Origin: Rheinheimera sediminis
GTDB lineage: Bacteria > Pseudomonadota > Gammaproteobacteria > Enterobacterales > Alteromonadaceae
DNA: 64,000 nucleotides
Direction: 5' to 3'
Assembly (NCBI RefSeq): GCF_004005375.1
Contig: NZ_RZUF01000004.1
Coordinates: 62,566 to 126,565 of the forward strand
A program made the position numbers and the translations under genes. Below the pieces are notes generated by a model. The model was not told where the DNA came from. It saw nothing but the letters and a program-made list of their open reading frames with translations, and made no database searches. This document shows, one piece after another, positions 52,851 to 62,997 of this stretch; the stretch's first letter is position 1; each line of letters starts with the position of its first letter.

Positions 52851-54683
52851 ATGAGCGGAACCGCTTCAGCTATCGAAAAACTGCGTAATGTCGCCATTAT
52901 CGCGCACGTTGACCATGGTAAAACAACTTTGGTAGACAAATTACTGCAACAGTCAGGCACTTTTGATGCCCGCGCCAAATTGCAGGAACGTGTAATGGAC
53001 TCCAATGCCCAGGAATCCGAGCGCGGTATAACAATTTTGGCAAAAAATACCTCAGTACGCTGGAACGGTTATCACATCAACATTCTGGATACACCAGGTC
53101 ACGCCGATTTCGGTGGTGAAGTTGAACGTGTATTGTCTATGGCTGACTCTGTATTGTTATTGGTTGACGCTGTTGAAGGCCCAATGCCACAAACGCGTTT
53201 CGTAACTCAAAAAGCTTTTGCTCATGGTTTAAAGCCTATTGTTGTTGTGAATAAAATTGACCGTCCGGGCGCACGTCCTGATTGGGTTATCGATCAAGTA
53301 TTTGATCTGTTTGACAACCTGGGCGCAACTGACGAGCAGTTAGATTTCCCAGTCGTTTATGCATCAGCCATCAATGGCTGGGCGACGCTGGATTACAATG
53401 AGCCAAAAACAGATATCAACGATTTGTTCGCTGCTATTGTTGAGCACGTAGCTCCGCCAGCTGTTGAATTGAACGGTGATACTCAAATTCAGGTGTCTCA
53501 GCTGGATTATTCAAGTTACTTAGGCATCATCGGTATCGGCCGTATCAAGCGCGGTACTTTAAAGCCTAACCAGCAAGTGACAGTGATTGGTGCCGATGGC
53601 ACCAAACGTAACGCTAAAGTAGGTCAGGTGTTTGGTTACTTAGGTCTGGAGCGTATTGAAGCCACTGAAGCCAACGCGGGCGATATCGTTGCTTTCACAG
53701 GTTTAGGCGAGCTGAAAATCTCTGATACCATTTGTGCTCCAAACAATCTGGATCCATTGCCAGCTCTGCAAGTAGACGAGCCAACAGTGACTATGACCTT
53801 CCAGGTCAATACATCTCCGTTTGCAGGTAAAGAAGGTAAATTTGTTACGTCACGTCAGATTTTAGATCGCTTAAATGCTGAACTGAAACACAACGTCGCT
53901 TTACGTGTTGAAGAAACTGAAGACGGTGACAAGTTCAAAGTATCAGGCCGTGGTGAATTGCACTTAGGCGTGTTAATCGAAAACATGCGTCGTGAAGGTT
54001 TTGAACTGGCAGTATCGCGTCCTGAAGTAATCATGAGAGTGGACGACGGTGTTAAAACTGAGCCAATGGAAAACGTAACCATTGACGTCGAAGAACAACA
54101 CCAGGGTTCTATCATGGAAAAAATGGGTGAGCGTAAAGCTGACCTGACCAATATGCAACCAGATGGTAAAGGCCGTATCCGTATGGACTTCAACATGCCA
54201 AGCCGTGGTTTAATTGGTTTCCGTACAGAATTTATGACTCTGACGTCAGGTACTGGTTTGATGTACCACAGCTTCGACTGCTACGGTCCATACAAAGGCG
54301 GCACAATTGGCCAGCGTATGAACGGTGTGTTGATTTCTAACGCTACGGGTAAAGCAGCTGGTTATGCTATTTTCTCTCTGCAGGAACGTGGCCGTATGTT
54401 TATCAGCCATGCTGAAGAAGTGTACGAAGGTCAGGTGATCGGTATTCACAGCCGTAGCAATGACTTAACTGTAAACTGCTTAAAAGGCAAACAGTTAACC
54501 AACGTACGTGCTTCTGGTACTGACGAAGCCATCAACCTGGTTCCGCCAATCCGTTATGCATTAGAACAAGCTCTTGAGTTTATCGATGACGATGAACTGG
54601 TCGAAGTAACACCAGCATCTATTCGTATCCGTAAGCGCCACTTAACTGAAAACGACCGTAAACGCGCTGGTCGTGCTGGTTAA
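52851..54683 (+). CDS. typA: Translational GTPase TypA/BipA
   Basis: A 610-aa ribosome-associated GTPase involved in 50S assembly and stress adaptation. G1 [16 protein letters not shown]2 [12 protein letters not shown]3 [11 protein letters not shown] and G4 [10 protein letters not shown] are intact, and the C-terminal domain carries [26 protein letters not shown] precedes the ATG. It is divergent from glnA across 452 bp, as in E. coli. Confidence 0.98.
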   Translation: MSGTASAIEKLRNVAIIAHVDHGKTTLVDKLLQQSGTFDARAKLQERVMDSNAQESERGITILAKNTSVRWNGYHINILDTPGHADFGGEVERVLSMADSVLLLVDAVEGPMPQTRFVTQKAFAHGLKPIVVVNKIDRPGARPDWVIDQVFDLFDNLGATDEQLDFPVVYASAINGWATLDYNEPKTDINDLFAAIVEHVAPPAVELNGDTQIQVSQLDYSSYLGIIGIGRIKRGTLKPNQQVTVIGADGTKRNAKVGQVFGYLGLERIEATEANAGDIVAFTGLGELKISDTICAPNNLDPLPALQVDEPTVTMTFQVNTSPFAGKEGKFVTSRQILDRLNAELKHNVALRVEETEDGDKFKVSGRGELHLGVLIENMRREGFELAVSRPEVIMRVDDGVKTEPMENVTIDVEEQHQGSIMEKMGERKADLTNMQPDGKGRIRMDFNMPSRGLIGFRTEFMTLTSGTGLMYHSFDCYGPYKGGTIGQRMNGVLISNATGKAAGYAIFSLQERGRMFISHAEEVYEGQVIGIHSRSNDLTVNCLKGKQLTNVRASGTDEAINLVPPIRYALEQALEFIDDDELVEVTPASIRIRKRHLTENDRKRAGRAG

Positions 54684-54699
54684 TAAATAGTTTTAGTTG

Positions 54700-54728
54700 A
54701 AAAAACCGCCGCCAGGCGGTTTTTTTTC
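54700..54728 (+). terminator. Intrinsic terminator after typA
   Basis: AAAAAACCGCC-GCCA-GGCGGTTTTTTTT, starting 17 nt after the stop. Confidence 0.92.
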
Positions 54729-54973
54729 AGTGTTCAGCAAGACAAATAACAGTCGCGGTCATAGCCAGAGCCAAATAAAATCTAATGTCAGGCTTTGTAA
54801 GTCATGTATTACATCTGAACACTTCTTGGCACAATTAATCACTTCAGGCAAGGGAACCGACTGAGCTATAGTAGAGTCTGTAGAGTAAGAACTTCTGGAT
54901 CATTTATTCAGAGTAACCTGCTACTGGCTTTATTGATGCCAGCTGTGGCAGGAGCCAAAACAAGAGGTGTGCT

Positions 54974-55507
54974 ATGAGTTTTATTAAATCTGCAGTAGCT
55001 GTGTTATCCATGCTAGCGATCAGTTCCGCAATAGCTGGCGAAGTCAAAGTGGAATACAAAGACTACAAAAAGTTTACGGATATGAAACCAGCTAACGAAG
55101 CACGTGGTGCTTTTGAAAAAAGGACTATGGCCAGCTTCGATAAAATATTTGCAGACTTAGCCAAAGAATTGCCTGAGGGGTATAGCTGGCATGTGGTTGT
55201 AACAGATATAGATTTAGCTGGTGATGTGAACCATATGTTTACCCAGACTGGCCAGCAAATCAGAGTGATCAAAGATATTTTTATTCCTCGTATTAATTTT
55301 AGCTATACCCTGCTTGATCAAAATAAAGTGACAGTAGCGGAGGAGAAAGATCTTAAATTAAAAGATATGGGTTTTATGAGCAGAGGCAGTGTCAACCGTT
55401 TTGATGGCCCTTTTGAATATGAAAAGTTAATGTTGCAGCGTTGGTTTAACGACAATATCAAGATTGCAGTGGCGTCAGAGACGAAGAAAACCGCTAAATC
55501 AAATTAG
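54974..55507 (+). CDS. DUF3016 family exported protein
   Basis: A 177-aa protein with a signal peptide (AVAVLSMLAISSAIAG). EVKVEYKDYKKFTDMKPANEARGAFEKRT and GYSWHVVVTDIDLAGDVNHMF match DUF3016, a periplasmic family of unknown function. The C-terminus overlaps the convergent small gene by 14 bp. Confidence 0.78.
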   Translation: MSFIKSAVAVLSMLAISSAIAGEVKVEYKDYKKFTDMKPANEARGAFEKRTMASFDKIFADLAKELPEGYSWHVVVTDIDLAGDVNHMFTQTGQQIRVIKDIFIPRINFSYTLLDQNKVTVAEEKDLKLKDMGFMSRGSVNRFDGPFEYEKLMLQRWFNDNIKIAVASETKKTAKSN

Positions 55508-55793
55508 CTATTTCCCGATAAATAGCAACGGCCTCTTCCCGGCTCAACTGACCGCTGGAGGCCGCTTTGCCTAGAGTGCTAGTCACACGGATAGAGTCCT
55601 GTTTTGTTTCTTCCTTTTGTGGTTGTTCTTGCGGCAGACTGGAGAGCGTCTGTTCGAGTTTGCTCTGCTGCAGTGCTGGTTGCAGCTCTTTTGAAAGTGC
55701 AGCTGCCGGTTTAGGGCGAGATTGGCTACCAAGCAAGGCTGATTGCCTTGCTTCAAGCTTGATGCTGTCTAATGACGTCGTTAAAGTGGCCAT
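55494..55793 (-). CDS. Small protein of unknown function, FlgM-like layout
   Basis: A 99-aa protein. The N-terminal 70 residues are Gln/Ser/Pro-rich and probably disordered. The C-terminal SIRVTSTLGKAASSGQLSREEAVAIYREIANLI is an amphipathic helical pair. The disordered-plus-helical plan resembles small anti-sigma or swarming regulators, but I cannot make a firm family call. It may form a unit with the gene at 55877, 83 bp upstream. Confidence 0.6.
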   Translation of the reverse strand: MATLTTSLDSIKLEARQSALLGSQSRPKPAAALSKELQPALQQSKLEQTLSSLPQEQPQKEETKQDSIRVTSTLGKAASSGQLSREEAVAIYREIANLI

Positions 55794-55876
55794 AGCGTAC
55801 TCCTTCTTCTTTGTTAGAGTAGTGCAAGGGTCTTTTTTCGTTAGAATAGTTTTTTATAAACAGCTTAAAAAGTAAA

Positions 55877-56185
55877 CTATTTTGCAATAACTTGACGGAA
55901 TTCAGCCAAGGTTTTGTGTAATAACTGCATTTGTTTGACCACTCGCTGCAAGGTTGCGGTATTAAATTGCTGAGTCTGCCGCATCGCTGCCACCTGTTCA
56001 GCTGCTTCGCTTAAATAAGGCATGAACCTGTTGCTGCTGACCTGAAAACTCTTATCGTTCACAAAAATACTCTGATATTTGCCATGACCCTGTTGCTGGA
56101 TATCATCTAACACTGCGTCTGCATCTAAAGCTTTGCGATACAGATCTTTTAAGTTGTGGTCCAGTTGTTCCAGTAATTGATCCAT
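55877..56185 (-). CDS. Small helical protein of unknown function
   Basis: A 102-aa soluble protein predicted to be almost entirely helical, beginning MDQLLEQLDHNLKDLYRKALDADAVLDDI and ending VVKQMQLLHKTLAEFRQVIAK. The coiled-coil-like pattern suggests a partner-binding role. No family is recognised. It is followed by the Gln-rich gene at 55494 on the same strand. Confidence 0.65.
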   Translation of the reverse strand: MDQLLEQLDHNLKDLYRKALDADAVLDDIQQQGHGKYQSIFVNDKSFQVSSNRFMPYLSEAAEQVAAMRQTQQFNTATLQRVVKQMQLLHKTLAEFRQVIAK

Positions 56186-56348
56186 GATTTTGTCTCCAAA
56201 AAATTTTCAGCATTATGCCATAGTCAGCGACAGATGCCGATTGAGCCCTAATGCTTTCCTATCAGATTGGGAAAGATTGAGGAAGGCGGTTTGTTTTTAT
56301 TTTGATTTGTTATATTATCTCACTCCCTCAAAATCGGAGTGTCGATTC

Positions 56349-56744
56349 GTGCTAAGTCAGGTTCGCAATACATTGGATAAAGTAGGTATAGCCATTACAT
56401 CTTTGTGCGCTATCCATTGCATTATGTTACCTATATTATTGCCTTTATTGCCACTGTTAGGGTTAAGCGCCTGGCATAACCACGCCTTTGAGCAGGTCAT
56501 TTTATTGATTACAATGGCGTTGGGTTTTATTACCTTGTTTGCTGGTTTCCACCGTTATCACAAAAAGATTTATCCTTTCTATTCGTTATTTTTAGGTGGC
56601 TTTATCTACTGGCAAAAAGATATTTTTGGCCATGACTACGAACATTACATTTTGATTGTCGGTGCATCTTTTGTGGTGCTGGCGCATGTCTTAAATATAC
56701 GTTTATGCAATCAGTGCCACAGCTGCGATAGCCATAAACACTGA
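56349..56744 (+). CDS. MerC-domain membrane protein
   Basis: A 131-aa protein from GTG 56349 with CGGAG about 11 nt upstream; the longer frame from 56184 has no ribosome site. Four membrane helices are visible, with the conserved SLCAIHCIMLPILLPLLPLLG (Cys pair) of MerC-type transporters and a His/Cys-rich end CNQCHSCDSHKH. It is likely involved in metal uptake or handling; the metal is not evident. There is no mer operon around it. Confidence 0.78.
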   Translation: MLSQVRNTLDKVGIAITSLCAIHCIMLPILLPLLPLLGLSAWHNHAFEQVILLITMALGFITLFAGFHRYHKKIYPFYSLFLGGFIYWQKDIFGHDYEHYILIVGASFVVLAHVLNIRLCNQCHSCDSHKH

Positions 56745-56761
56745 CGCTCTTTTATACGCTG

Positions 56762-57445
56762 CTACCAGCCTCTTGCTTCCTGCGGATAATTGCAAAAAAT
56801 TGCGTCTACGCCCAACTGCTGCATTTTTGCGGCAGTGACCGCATCGTTTACTGTGTAAACCCAAACTTTTAAACCGCGTTGATGGGCATCCAGTACCATG
56901 TGTTGGTTAATAAAACCTTTATCACAATTCACTGACCAGGCGCCTAGCTCTGATGCAAAGACGGCGTAATCCAGCGGTAATGAGGCTGTTAAAGCACCGA
57001 GTTTTAAATTGGGCTTCTGGGTTTTTATCTTTTTGAGCAGATGGTGATTAAAAGAAGAAATAAGCAGTTTGTCAGGGTCTGTGCCCAGTTCAGTTTCAGC
57101 TTTTGCGAGCAGTTGTAATAAAGGCTCTATAGTATCTGCGCCTTTTAGCTCAATATTCAGCAGCGTCTGATTGTTGACCAGCTGCAGCACTTGCCATAAA
57201 GTCGGAACCTGCTGACCAGAGCCTGCGTCCAGTTGCTGTAATTGCTTGAGTGTAAAATCCTGCAATAACCCTGTTCCATTGGTGGTGCGATTGACATTTT
57301 CGTCATGGATCACCACCAGAGTGTTTTCGACACAAAACACGTCAATTTCAATACCATCAGCATTTGCCAATAGAGCTTGTTCTATAGCCAGTAAGGTATT
57401 TTCCGGGTACAAACCGCTGGCACCACGGTGGGCAATAATTTGCAT
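56762..57445 (-). CDS. ugpQ: Glycerophosphodiester phosphodiesterase
   Basis: A 227-aa enzyme that splits glycerophosphodiesters to glycerol-3-phosphate and an alcohol. IIAHRGASGLYPENTLLAIEQAL, DGIEIDVFCVENTLVVIHDENVNRTTNG and LLNIELKG provide the metal ligands and catalytic His pair, and VWVYTVND is a late conserved strand. GGAG precedes ATG 57445. No signal peptide is visible, so it is cytosolic. Confidence 0.92.
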   Translation of the reverse strand: MQIIAHRGASGLYPENTLLAIEQALLANADGIEIDVFCVENTLVVIHDENVNRTTNGTGLLQDFTLKQLQQLDAGSGQQVPTLWQVLQLVNNQTLLNIELKGADTIEPLLQLLAKAETELGTDPDKLLISSFNHHLLKKIKTQKPNLKLGALTASLPLDYAVFASELGAWSVNCDKGFINQHMVLDAHQRGLKVWVYTVNDAVTAAKMQQLGVDAIFCNYPQEARGW

Positions 57446-57586
57446 TTGTATTCTCCAGAAAGGTCGCAACAAGAGCCCGGCCTTGGCCAGAGGCAAAGGC
57501 GTGATATCGGCGAAATGCCAAACTGTTGCCATTTAGAAAGACCGCTATCACCCCGACAGTTACTACGTACCGCACATCCTGTACAT

Positions 57587-57615
57587 AAAAAGCAGAGACT
57601 AAACTCTGCTTTTTA
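57587..57615 (-). terminator. Intrinsic terminator after psd
   Basis: AAAAAGCAGAG and CTCTGCTTTTT form an 11-bp stem, six bases past the psd stop on the minus strand. Confidence 0.88.
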
Positions 57616-57620
57616 TTTGA

Positions 57621-58487
57621 TTAAGCTTTGTTGACTATCTCAGCAAAAGGCTCGCCCATACGGGTGACTGCTGTTGGATATTGCTTGTGAGTAAATTCAA
57701 TCTGACCGGCCTGGAACGCCAGGATCACTGTGGATCCCAATTTAAAGCGGCCCATCTCAGCTCCTTTTTCTAAAGTCACAGCCTGAGGCCCAGCAGCAGG
57801 GTAAGTCCAGCGGAATACATCTTTACCAGTGGGTGGCGTCACAGTACCAGCCCATACAGTTTCTATGCTGGCCACTATAGTTGCACCTACTAACACCAAA
57901 GCCATAGGACCCAGTTCAGTGTCGAAAATGGTCACTACACGCTCGTTACGGGCGAATAAGTCAGGTACGTTTTCGGCCGTTAACGGGTTTACTGAAAACA
58001 GGTCGCCTGGCACGTAAATCATTTCACGTAAGGTGCCTGTGATAGGCATATGGATACGATGATAATCTTTAGGCGCCAGATAAATGGTCGCGAACTTACC
58101 GCCGGCGTAGGGAGCAGCTGTAGCTGCATCACCACCTAATAAAGCCTGCAAAGAGTAGTTGTGGTTCTTCGCCTGGATCAGCTGACCATCGACAATATCA
58201 CCCAGCTGGCTAATAGCGCCGTCTACCGGCTGGCAGACCACATCAGCATCCGCAGTGATAGGGCGTAGGCCGTCTTTTAAAGGCCGGGTGAAAAATTCAT
58301 TAAAGCTAGCGTAGTCGGACGCTTTTTCAAATTGGGCTTCAGCCATATTAATTTTATAAGCTTTGATAAAGAGGTTAATCAGCGCGTGACTGATAAAACC
58401 TAAACGTGCTGCCGCCAGATAGCCAACAAGACGAGACAATAAATGCTTTGGCAAAGCGTATTGCAATGCGATTTTGACTTGATCCAT
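57621..58487 (-). CDS. psd: Phosphatidylserine decarboxylase proenzyme
   Basis: A 288-aa inner-membrane enzyme producing phosphatidylethanolamine. [13 protein letters not shown], the GYH-like catalytic segment [14 protein letters not shown] and the self-cleavage motif [13 protein letters not shown] (LGST) are conserved. Cleavage before the Ser yields the pyruvoyl cofactor. It follows rsgA by 14 bp, the same arrangement as in E. coli. Confidence 0.97.
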   Translation of the reverse strand: MDQVKIALQYALPKHLLSRLVGYLAAARLGFISHALINLFIKAYKINMAEAQFEKASDYASFNEFFTRPLKDGLRPITADADVVCQPVDGAISQLGDIVDGQLIQAKNHNYSLQALLGGDAATAAPYAGGKFATIYLAPKDYHRIHMPITGTLREMIYVPGDLFSVNPLTAENVPDLFARNERVVTIFDTELGPMALVLVGATIVASIETVWAGTVTPPTGKDVFRWTYPAAGPQAVTLEKGAEMGRFKLGSTVILAFQAGQIEFTHKQYPTAVTRMGEPFAEIVNKA

Positions 58488-58501
58488 AGTGGATTTAAAC
58501 C

Positions 58502-59545
58502 TCAGGGTTGAAAATAATTCGGTTTATCCTGCGCCATACTGAGCAGGATTTTATGATAATTGGCAAAGCGCTCCGGATGGATTTCACCAATGCTGACTGC
58601 ATGCTGTAAAGCGCAGCCCGGATCGTTTAAGTGTTTACAATCACGGAATTTGCAGCGGCCCAGCCATTCTTTAAACTCCGGGTAACCCAAAGCTATTTGC
58701 TCAGGCTCTAAGTGCCATAAAGCAAATTCCCGTATACCTGGCGAGTCAATTAAATCGCCGCCGTCGGGTAAATGATACAAACGCGCTGTGGTGGTGGTGT
58801 GTTGGCCTAAACCAGAGTTTTCCGACACCTCACGGGTCTCCGCAGAAATATCAGGCAACAGGTTATTCACTAAAGAGGACTTACCCACACCAGATTGACC
58901 AACAAAAATACTGACGCCTTGCTTCAGGTAGGAGTCCAGCTGCGCTGTACCTTCCCCTGTTTTGGCGCTGAGTAATAAAAACTCGTAACCAATTTTTTGA
59001 TAGATCGCCAGTTGCTGATCGATTTCCGCACGCTGTTCATCTGTCAGTAAATCAATTTTATTGAGTAATAATAAAGGCTTGATATGCATGGCTTCGGCCG
59101 CTATTAAATAGCGATCGACAATATTCAGCGAAAACGCAGGTAAAACGGCTGAGACAATAATCATTAAATCTATATTAGCCGCCACAGGTTTTAAACCATC
59201 ATAAAAGTCGGGGCGCAGTAATACAGATTCGCGTTCAGCTACAGCTTCAACCACGCCTTCAGGGCCACCGCCCGGTACTTTAGTACGGCAGAATACCACT
59301 TTGTCCCCTGTGACTAAGGAGTTAATAGTGCGACGGATATTACAGCGGAAAATCTGGCCTGAGCTATCTTCAATATCGGCATGTTGACCAAAACGACTGA
59401 TCACTAAGCCATGTTCGGCTTCAGCCAATAAGTCAGAATCCAGCTCTTTTTTGTTGGTTTTGTTCTGAGCCCTGGCTAAACGACGATCCTGATTGGCAGC
59501 TATGCGTTGATGCTGGCGTTGATTGAGGTGCTTTTTTTTGGTCAC
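58502..59545 (-). CDS. rsgA: Ribosome small-subunit GTPase RsgA
   Basis: A 347-aa circularly permuted GTPase acting in 30S maturation. An N-terminal OB domain precedes LLNKIDLL (G4), [12 protein letters not shown] (G1) and DSPGIREF (G3), and the C-terminal zinc knuckle reads [16 protein letters not shown]. The basic N-terminus ([13 protein letters not shown]) probably binds rRNA. It is divergent from orn. Confidence 0.97.
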   Translation of the reverse strand: MTKKKHLNQRQHQRIAANQDRRLARAQNKTNKKELDSDLLAEAEHGLVISRFGQHADIEDSSGQIFRCNIRRTINSLVTGDKVVFCRTKVPGGGPEGVVEAVAERESVLLRPDFYDGLKPVAANIDLMIIVSAVLPAFSLNIVDRYLIAAEAMHIKPLLLLNKIDLLTDEQRAEIDQQLAIYQKIGYEFLLLSAKTGEGTAQLDSYLKQGVSIFVGQSGVGKSSLVNNLLPDISAETREVSENSGLGQHTTTTARLYHLPDGGDLIDSPGIREFALWHLEPEQIALGYPEFKEWLGRCKFRDCKHLNDPGCALQHAVSIGEIHPERFANYHKILLSMAQDKPNYFQP

Positions 59546-59674
59546 TGTGGCCTTGTGTCTTTACTGTCGCCTGACTGCGGCGGTTTTTACTTTGCTTAAG
59601 GCATAGTATGATACCGCTATTCGGGCAAGTTACAAAGCGGCAAAACTGGCCGCATATAAGCAAAGGTACTAAGC

Positions 59675-60226
59675 ATGGCGAGCAACGACAATAATCTGGT
59701 GTGGATCGATCTGGAAATGACAGGTCTGGATCCGGAAAAAGATGTGATCCTTGAGATGGCCACTATAGTGACTGACAGCCAGTTAAATATTCTGGCTGAA
59801 GGTCCAGTATTTGCCATTAAAACACCAAAAGAAGTTTTAGATGCTATGGACGACTGGTGTACTGAAACACATGGCAAAAGTGGTTTAACTAAACGTTGTT
59901 TAGAAAGTGAAACTGATTTAGCTGCTGCTATGGCACAGACTATACTTTTCCTGTCGGACTATGTACCAGCAGGCAAATCGCCTATGTGTGGTAACAGCAT
60001 AGGTCAGGACAGACGTTTTTTAGTCAAGTATGCGCCAGAATTTGAAGCCTTCTTTCATTACCGTAATCTGGATGTCAGCACAGTCAAAGAGTTGGCCAGA
60101 AGATGGTATCCTGAAGTCACTAAGCTGGTGAAAAAGTCATCAAGTCACCTGGCTCTTGATGATATTCGGGAATCTATTGCTGAATTAGCAGTTTATAAAA
60201 CGCATTTTTTCAAAATTCCTGAATAA
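59675..60226 (+). CDS. orn: Oligoribonuclease
   Basis: A 183-aa DEDDh 3'-5' exonuclease that finishes RNA decay and removes pGpG, the product of c-di-GMP breakdown. [17 protein letters not shown] carries the Asp/Glu pair; [15 protein letters not shown] and [14 protein letters not shown] give the remaining residues. A terminator follows at 60267, and three tRNA-Gly genes come next. Confidence 0.97.
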   Translation: MASNDNNLVWIDLEMTGLDPEKDVILEMATIVTDSQLNILAEGPVFAIKTPKEVLDAMDDWCTETHGKSGLTKRCLESETDLAAAMAQTILFLSDYVPAGKSPMCGNSIGQDRRFLVKYAPEFEAFFHYRNLDVSTVKELARRWYPEVTKLVKKSSSHLALDDIRESIAELAVYKTHFFKIPE

Positions 60227-60266
60227 AATCTCTTGCAAAGGTCATAGAATTTTGTAAAATGCGCGC

Positions 60267-60301
60267 CGCTTCGAACGAAAATTCATTTGAAGCGGTTTTT
60301 T
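60267..60301 (+). terminator. Intrinsic terminator after orn
   Basis: CCGCTTC and GAAGCGG enclose a 16-nt loop and are followed by TTTTTTT. Confidence 0.75.
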
Positions 60302-60354
60302 TAGTAATCTTCTTTATAACCAAACTAAAGAAGAGTAATTACAAAAAACAGGAT

Positions 60355-60430
60355 GCGGGCATAGCTCAGTTGGTAGAGCGCGACCTTGCCAAGGTCGAGG
60401 TCACGAGTTCGAGCCTCGTTGCCCGCTCCA
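60355..60430 (+). tRNA. glyV: tRNA-Gly (GCC), copy 1
   Basis: 76 nt. The GCGGGC acceptor pairs with GCCCGC, the D-stem GCTC/GAGC is intact, the anticodon loop TTGCCAA gives GCC, the T-arm GTTCGAGCC is standard, and the CCA end is encoded. Confidence 0.97.
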
Positions 60431-60486
60431 AATCAAATTGGTCCACCAATAACCAGTTTGAAATAAAAAATCAGTAATACCCCTAA

Positions 60487-60562
60487 GCGGGCATAGCTCA
60501 GTTGGTAGAGCGCGACCTTGCCAAGGTCGAGGTCACGAGTTCGAGCCTCGTTGCCCGCTCCA
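60487..60562 (+). tRNA. glyX: tRNA-Gly (GCC), copy 2
   Basis: 76 nt and identical to copy 1 over its whole length, including the encoded CCA. It lies 56 nt after copy 1 and is probably transcribed with it. Confidence 0.97.
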
Positions 60563-60612
60563 AATTTAAGTGTTCTTCAGCAGTTGCTTCACTCTAATCC
60601 AACAGTACCCAC

Positions 60613-60688
60613 GCGGGCATAGTTGTGTTGGTAGAGCGCGACCTTGCCAAGGTCGAGGTCACGAGTTCGAGCCTCGTTGCCCGCTCCA
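60613..60688 (+). tRNA. tRNA-Gly (GCC), copy 3, with an altered D-arm
   Basis: 76 nt, identical to copies 1 and 2 except for three changes within four bases: AGCTCAGTTGG becomes AGTTGTGTTGG. This makes a G-G mismatch in the D-stem, a U-G wobble, and replaces the invariant A14 that pairs with U8. The acceptor, anticodon and T-arms are intact. It may be a pseudo-tRNA or a variant with altered use. Confidence 0.85.
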
Positions 60689-60825
60689 AATTTCCATTTC
60701 ATGTGTAAACTTCCTTTTTCACTTCTGTTCTACATTCCTACTTAATTTTTCGCCTTTAACCCAACTTGCTGGCTGATTTTATTACTGCTATCTTTGCCAG
60801 ACTAAAACCTACAGGTAAGACCAGT

Positions 60826-61320
60826 ATGAAGGCTATCAATAAACTTGGCCGCTATGTCGCCAAAATCAATAATTACTCGCCCTGGCTTCGCTCGCCTTTA
60901 TTGAGTTTGTTATTTGGCAAAGCAGTGAAATTCGCGGGTACTGCATCAGTCAAAGTCGATGTATTAAATTTTCAGCAGGCGCAGTTGAGTCTGGCGAATA
61001 AAACCAAAGTACAAAACCACATAGGTTCTGTGCATGCGGCTGCTATGGCCTTACTGGGTGAGTCGGCCAGTGGCTTTTTAGTAGGTTTGCATGTGGCCGA
61101 CGATCGTATTCCGCTATTAAAGTCGATGCAGCTGAATTACGTTAAGCGTGCAACGGGTAAGCTGGTGGCAACTGCGTCTTTAACTGAAGACCAAGTCAAG
61201 TTTATTCGTGACACTGAAAAAGCTGAAATCACTATGCTGGTAAAAATTACTGATGAAGTGAATGTTGAGCCAGTTATTGCCGAGTTTGTCTGGGCCTGGG
61301 TGCCTAAGCAGAGAAAATAG
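60826..61320 (+). CDS. DUF4442 hot-dog fold protein (putative thioesterase)
   Basis: A 164-aa protein from ATG 60826. AQLSLANKTKVQNHIGSVHAAAMALLGESASGF follows the DUF4442 pattern, an acyl-CoA thioesterase-like hot-dog family. KRATGKLVATASL and VEPVIAEFVWAWVPK are later strands. The substrate is unknown. It is followed by the DUF1289 gene. Confidence 0.78.
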   Translation: MKAINKLGRYVAKINNYSPWLRSPLLSLLFGKAVKFAGTASVKVDVLNFQQAQLSLANKTKVQNHIGSVHAAAMALLGESASGFLVGLHVADDRIPLLKSMQLNYVKRATGKLVATASLTEDQVKFIRDTEKAEITMLVKITDEVNVEPVIAEFVWAWVPKQRK

Positions 61321-61344
61321 AGACTGTATGGAGTAGTGCAGGCA

Positions 61345-61575
61345 ATGATCAATTCAGTCACGGAGACGGCTATGCCTGCATCGCCTTGTAATCGTATTTG
61401 TTGTTTAAACCACTCTGACGTCTGTTTAGGTTGTGGCCGTACTTTGCAGGAAATTAAAGACTGGCATAACGCCGATAGCACGCAAAAACTACAAATTTTA
61501 CAAAACTCGCAACAACGTTTGGCTGCCAAACCCCAGTTTGACCTCAGGCATCCCGAGGTAACCCCTTCTGAATAG
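61345..61575 (+). CDS. DUF1289 family protein
   Basis: A 76-aa protein; ATG 61345 is chosen over GTG 61336 because TGGAG is better spaced. The cysteine-rich ASPCNRICCLNHSDVCLGCGRTLQEIKDW is the DUF1289 signature, thought to bind a metal. The function is unknown. Its 3' end overlaps the convergent queG by 32 bp. Confidence 0.8.
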   Translation: MINSVTETAMPASPCNRICCLNHSDVCLGCGRTLQEIKDWHNADSTQKLQILQNSQQRLAAKPQFDLRHPEVTPSE

Positions 61576-62683
61576 CCCGTATTAATCTGTCCGTCTGGCG
61601 ACTTAATAAATTTTGCTGCAACAGGCTTTTTTTCTGCTGTTGTAGCAAAGCCCACTGAATATGCTCTGACACCAACTCATCACTCTGTGGTTGTTGTTGC
61701 TGTAAGGCTTCAATAATGGCCAAGTCAAAAGGCGCATTACCCAAGGCTACGGCAATATTCCGTTGCCAGCGTTGATAGCCGATTCGGCGAATAGCAGAAC
61801 CTTCGGTGTATTTAAGAAATTCGGTTTCAGTCCAGCGCCATAAATCCAGTAAGGATTTATTCAGCCACTGTGGTCTGCGCTGGAAGTCCTGCTCTTGTGT
61901 GGTGTCTGCTGCTCTGTTGACAGGGCAAACCAACTGGCAATCATCACAACCATAAATACGGTTGCCTAATAAAGATCGGAATTCTTCTGGAATCGCGCCT
62001 TGTAATTCAATAGTCAGATAAGAGATACAGCGTCTGGCGTCCACAGTGTAAGGCGCGACTATGGCTTGAGTAGGACAAATAGTAATACAGGCGACACAAG
62101 CACCACAGTCACCGGTATGAACAGCATCAACAGGCAGGGGAATATCAACCAACAACTCGCCAAGGAAAAACCAGGAGCCCGCATCCTGGTTGAGTACCAG
62201 GCTATGTTTTCCTTGCCAGCCTAAACCAGCCTTAATCGCAAGCGGCCGCTCCAGAATAGGAGCTGAATCAACAAAAGGCCGAAAACCTAAAGCCCCTAAC
62301 TCTTTTTCAATTCGTTCACCCAGTTGTTTTAAGCGGTTGCGAATGAGCTTATGGTAATCCCGGCCCAAGGCATAACGGCTGATATAGGCCATCGACGGAT
62401 CGGCCAGATTAGCTGCAAATTGCGCATGTTCTGGCAGGTAATCCATTCGGGCGCTGATGACCCGGATAGTTCCGGGATGTAATTCGGCAGGGCGCGCTCT
62501 TTTCATGCCATGAGCGGCCATATATTCCATTTCACCATGAAAACCATCATCCAGCCATTGCTGCAATTTAGCCTCTTCCGATGCTAAATCTGTATCTGTA
62601 ATACCTATCTGCTGAAAGCCAAGTTGTTGGCCCCAGACTTTTATTTGCTCTGCAAGATGCAGCCAATTGATGGTGCTGGTCAT
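61544..62683 (-). CDS. queG: Epoxyqueuosine reductase QueG
   Basis: A 379-aa cobalamin- and Fe-S-dependent enzyme that completes queuosine in tRNA. Two ferredoxin-like clusters are visible: CGACVACITICPTQAI and CDDCQLVCPVNRA. The N-terminal half holds YHKLIRNRLKQL and FVDSAPILERPLAIKAGLGWQGKHS. It is divergent from tsaE across 314 bp that includes a degenerate MITE. Confidence 0.95.
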   Translation of the reverse strand: MTSTINWLHLAEQIKVWGQQLGFQQIGITDTDLASEEAKLQQWLDDGFHGEMEYMAAHGMKRARPAELHPGTIRVISARMDYLPEHAQFAANLADPSMAYISRYALGRDYHKLIRNRLKQLGERIEKELGALGFRPFVDSAPILERPLAIKAGLGWQGKHSLVLNQDAGSWFFLGELLVDIPLPVDAVHTGDCGACVACITICPTQAIVAPYTVDARRCISYLTIELQGAIPEEFRSLLGNRIYGCDDCQLVCPVNRAADTTQEQDFQRRPQWLNKSLLDLWRWTETEFLKYTEGSAIRRIGYQRWQRNIAVALGNAPFDLAIIEALQQQQPQSDELVSEHIQWALLQQQKKSLLQQNLLSRQTDRLIRAIQKGLPRDA

Positions 62684-62756
62684 AGTAAGATCCGCTGATT
62701 TTCGCCACGCATTTTAGCATAAAAGCCGATCTGATTTTTGCTTTGACCTTTAAGCC

Positions 62757-62839
62757 GCCCCAAAGTCATTACAGTTGCAGCGAGAACTTGCAGGTCATGT
62801 CAGCCGCCATGTGCTTCAAGCTACTGAAGCGAGGGTATG
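62757..62839. mobile_element. Possible degenerate MITE relative
   Basis: CCCCAAAGTCATTACAGTTGC at the left and GCTTCAAG...GAGGGTAT at the right resemble the ends of the 30734 element (GCAACTT..ACTTTGGGTAT and ATACCC..CTTGAAGC). The arms are much diverged. It fills part of the queG-tsaE gap. Confidence 0.35.
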
Positions 62840-62997
62840 TAGCCAACAACGCAACAGCTTCAAGTAGAAAGGAGAGAGAAAGAAACTGGCTGCTTTGCGC
62901 TGTTTTTGTTAGCATAGCGGCCAATTCATCTGCTGTACTTGAACAGCACGTGCGCTTATAAAATAGTTATGACTGAGATGACTCAGCTTAGGTACAG

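Noticed and set aside
56290-56330. Possible Zur-like box before the MerC-domain gene
   Set aside because: A TTGTTATATTATC stretch resembles half of a Zur site, but the second half is missing.
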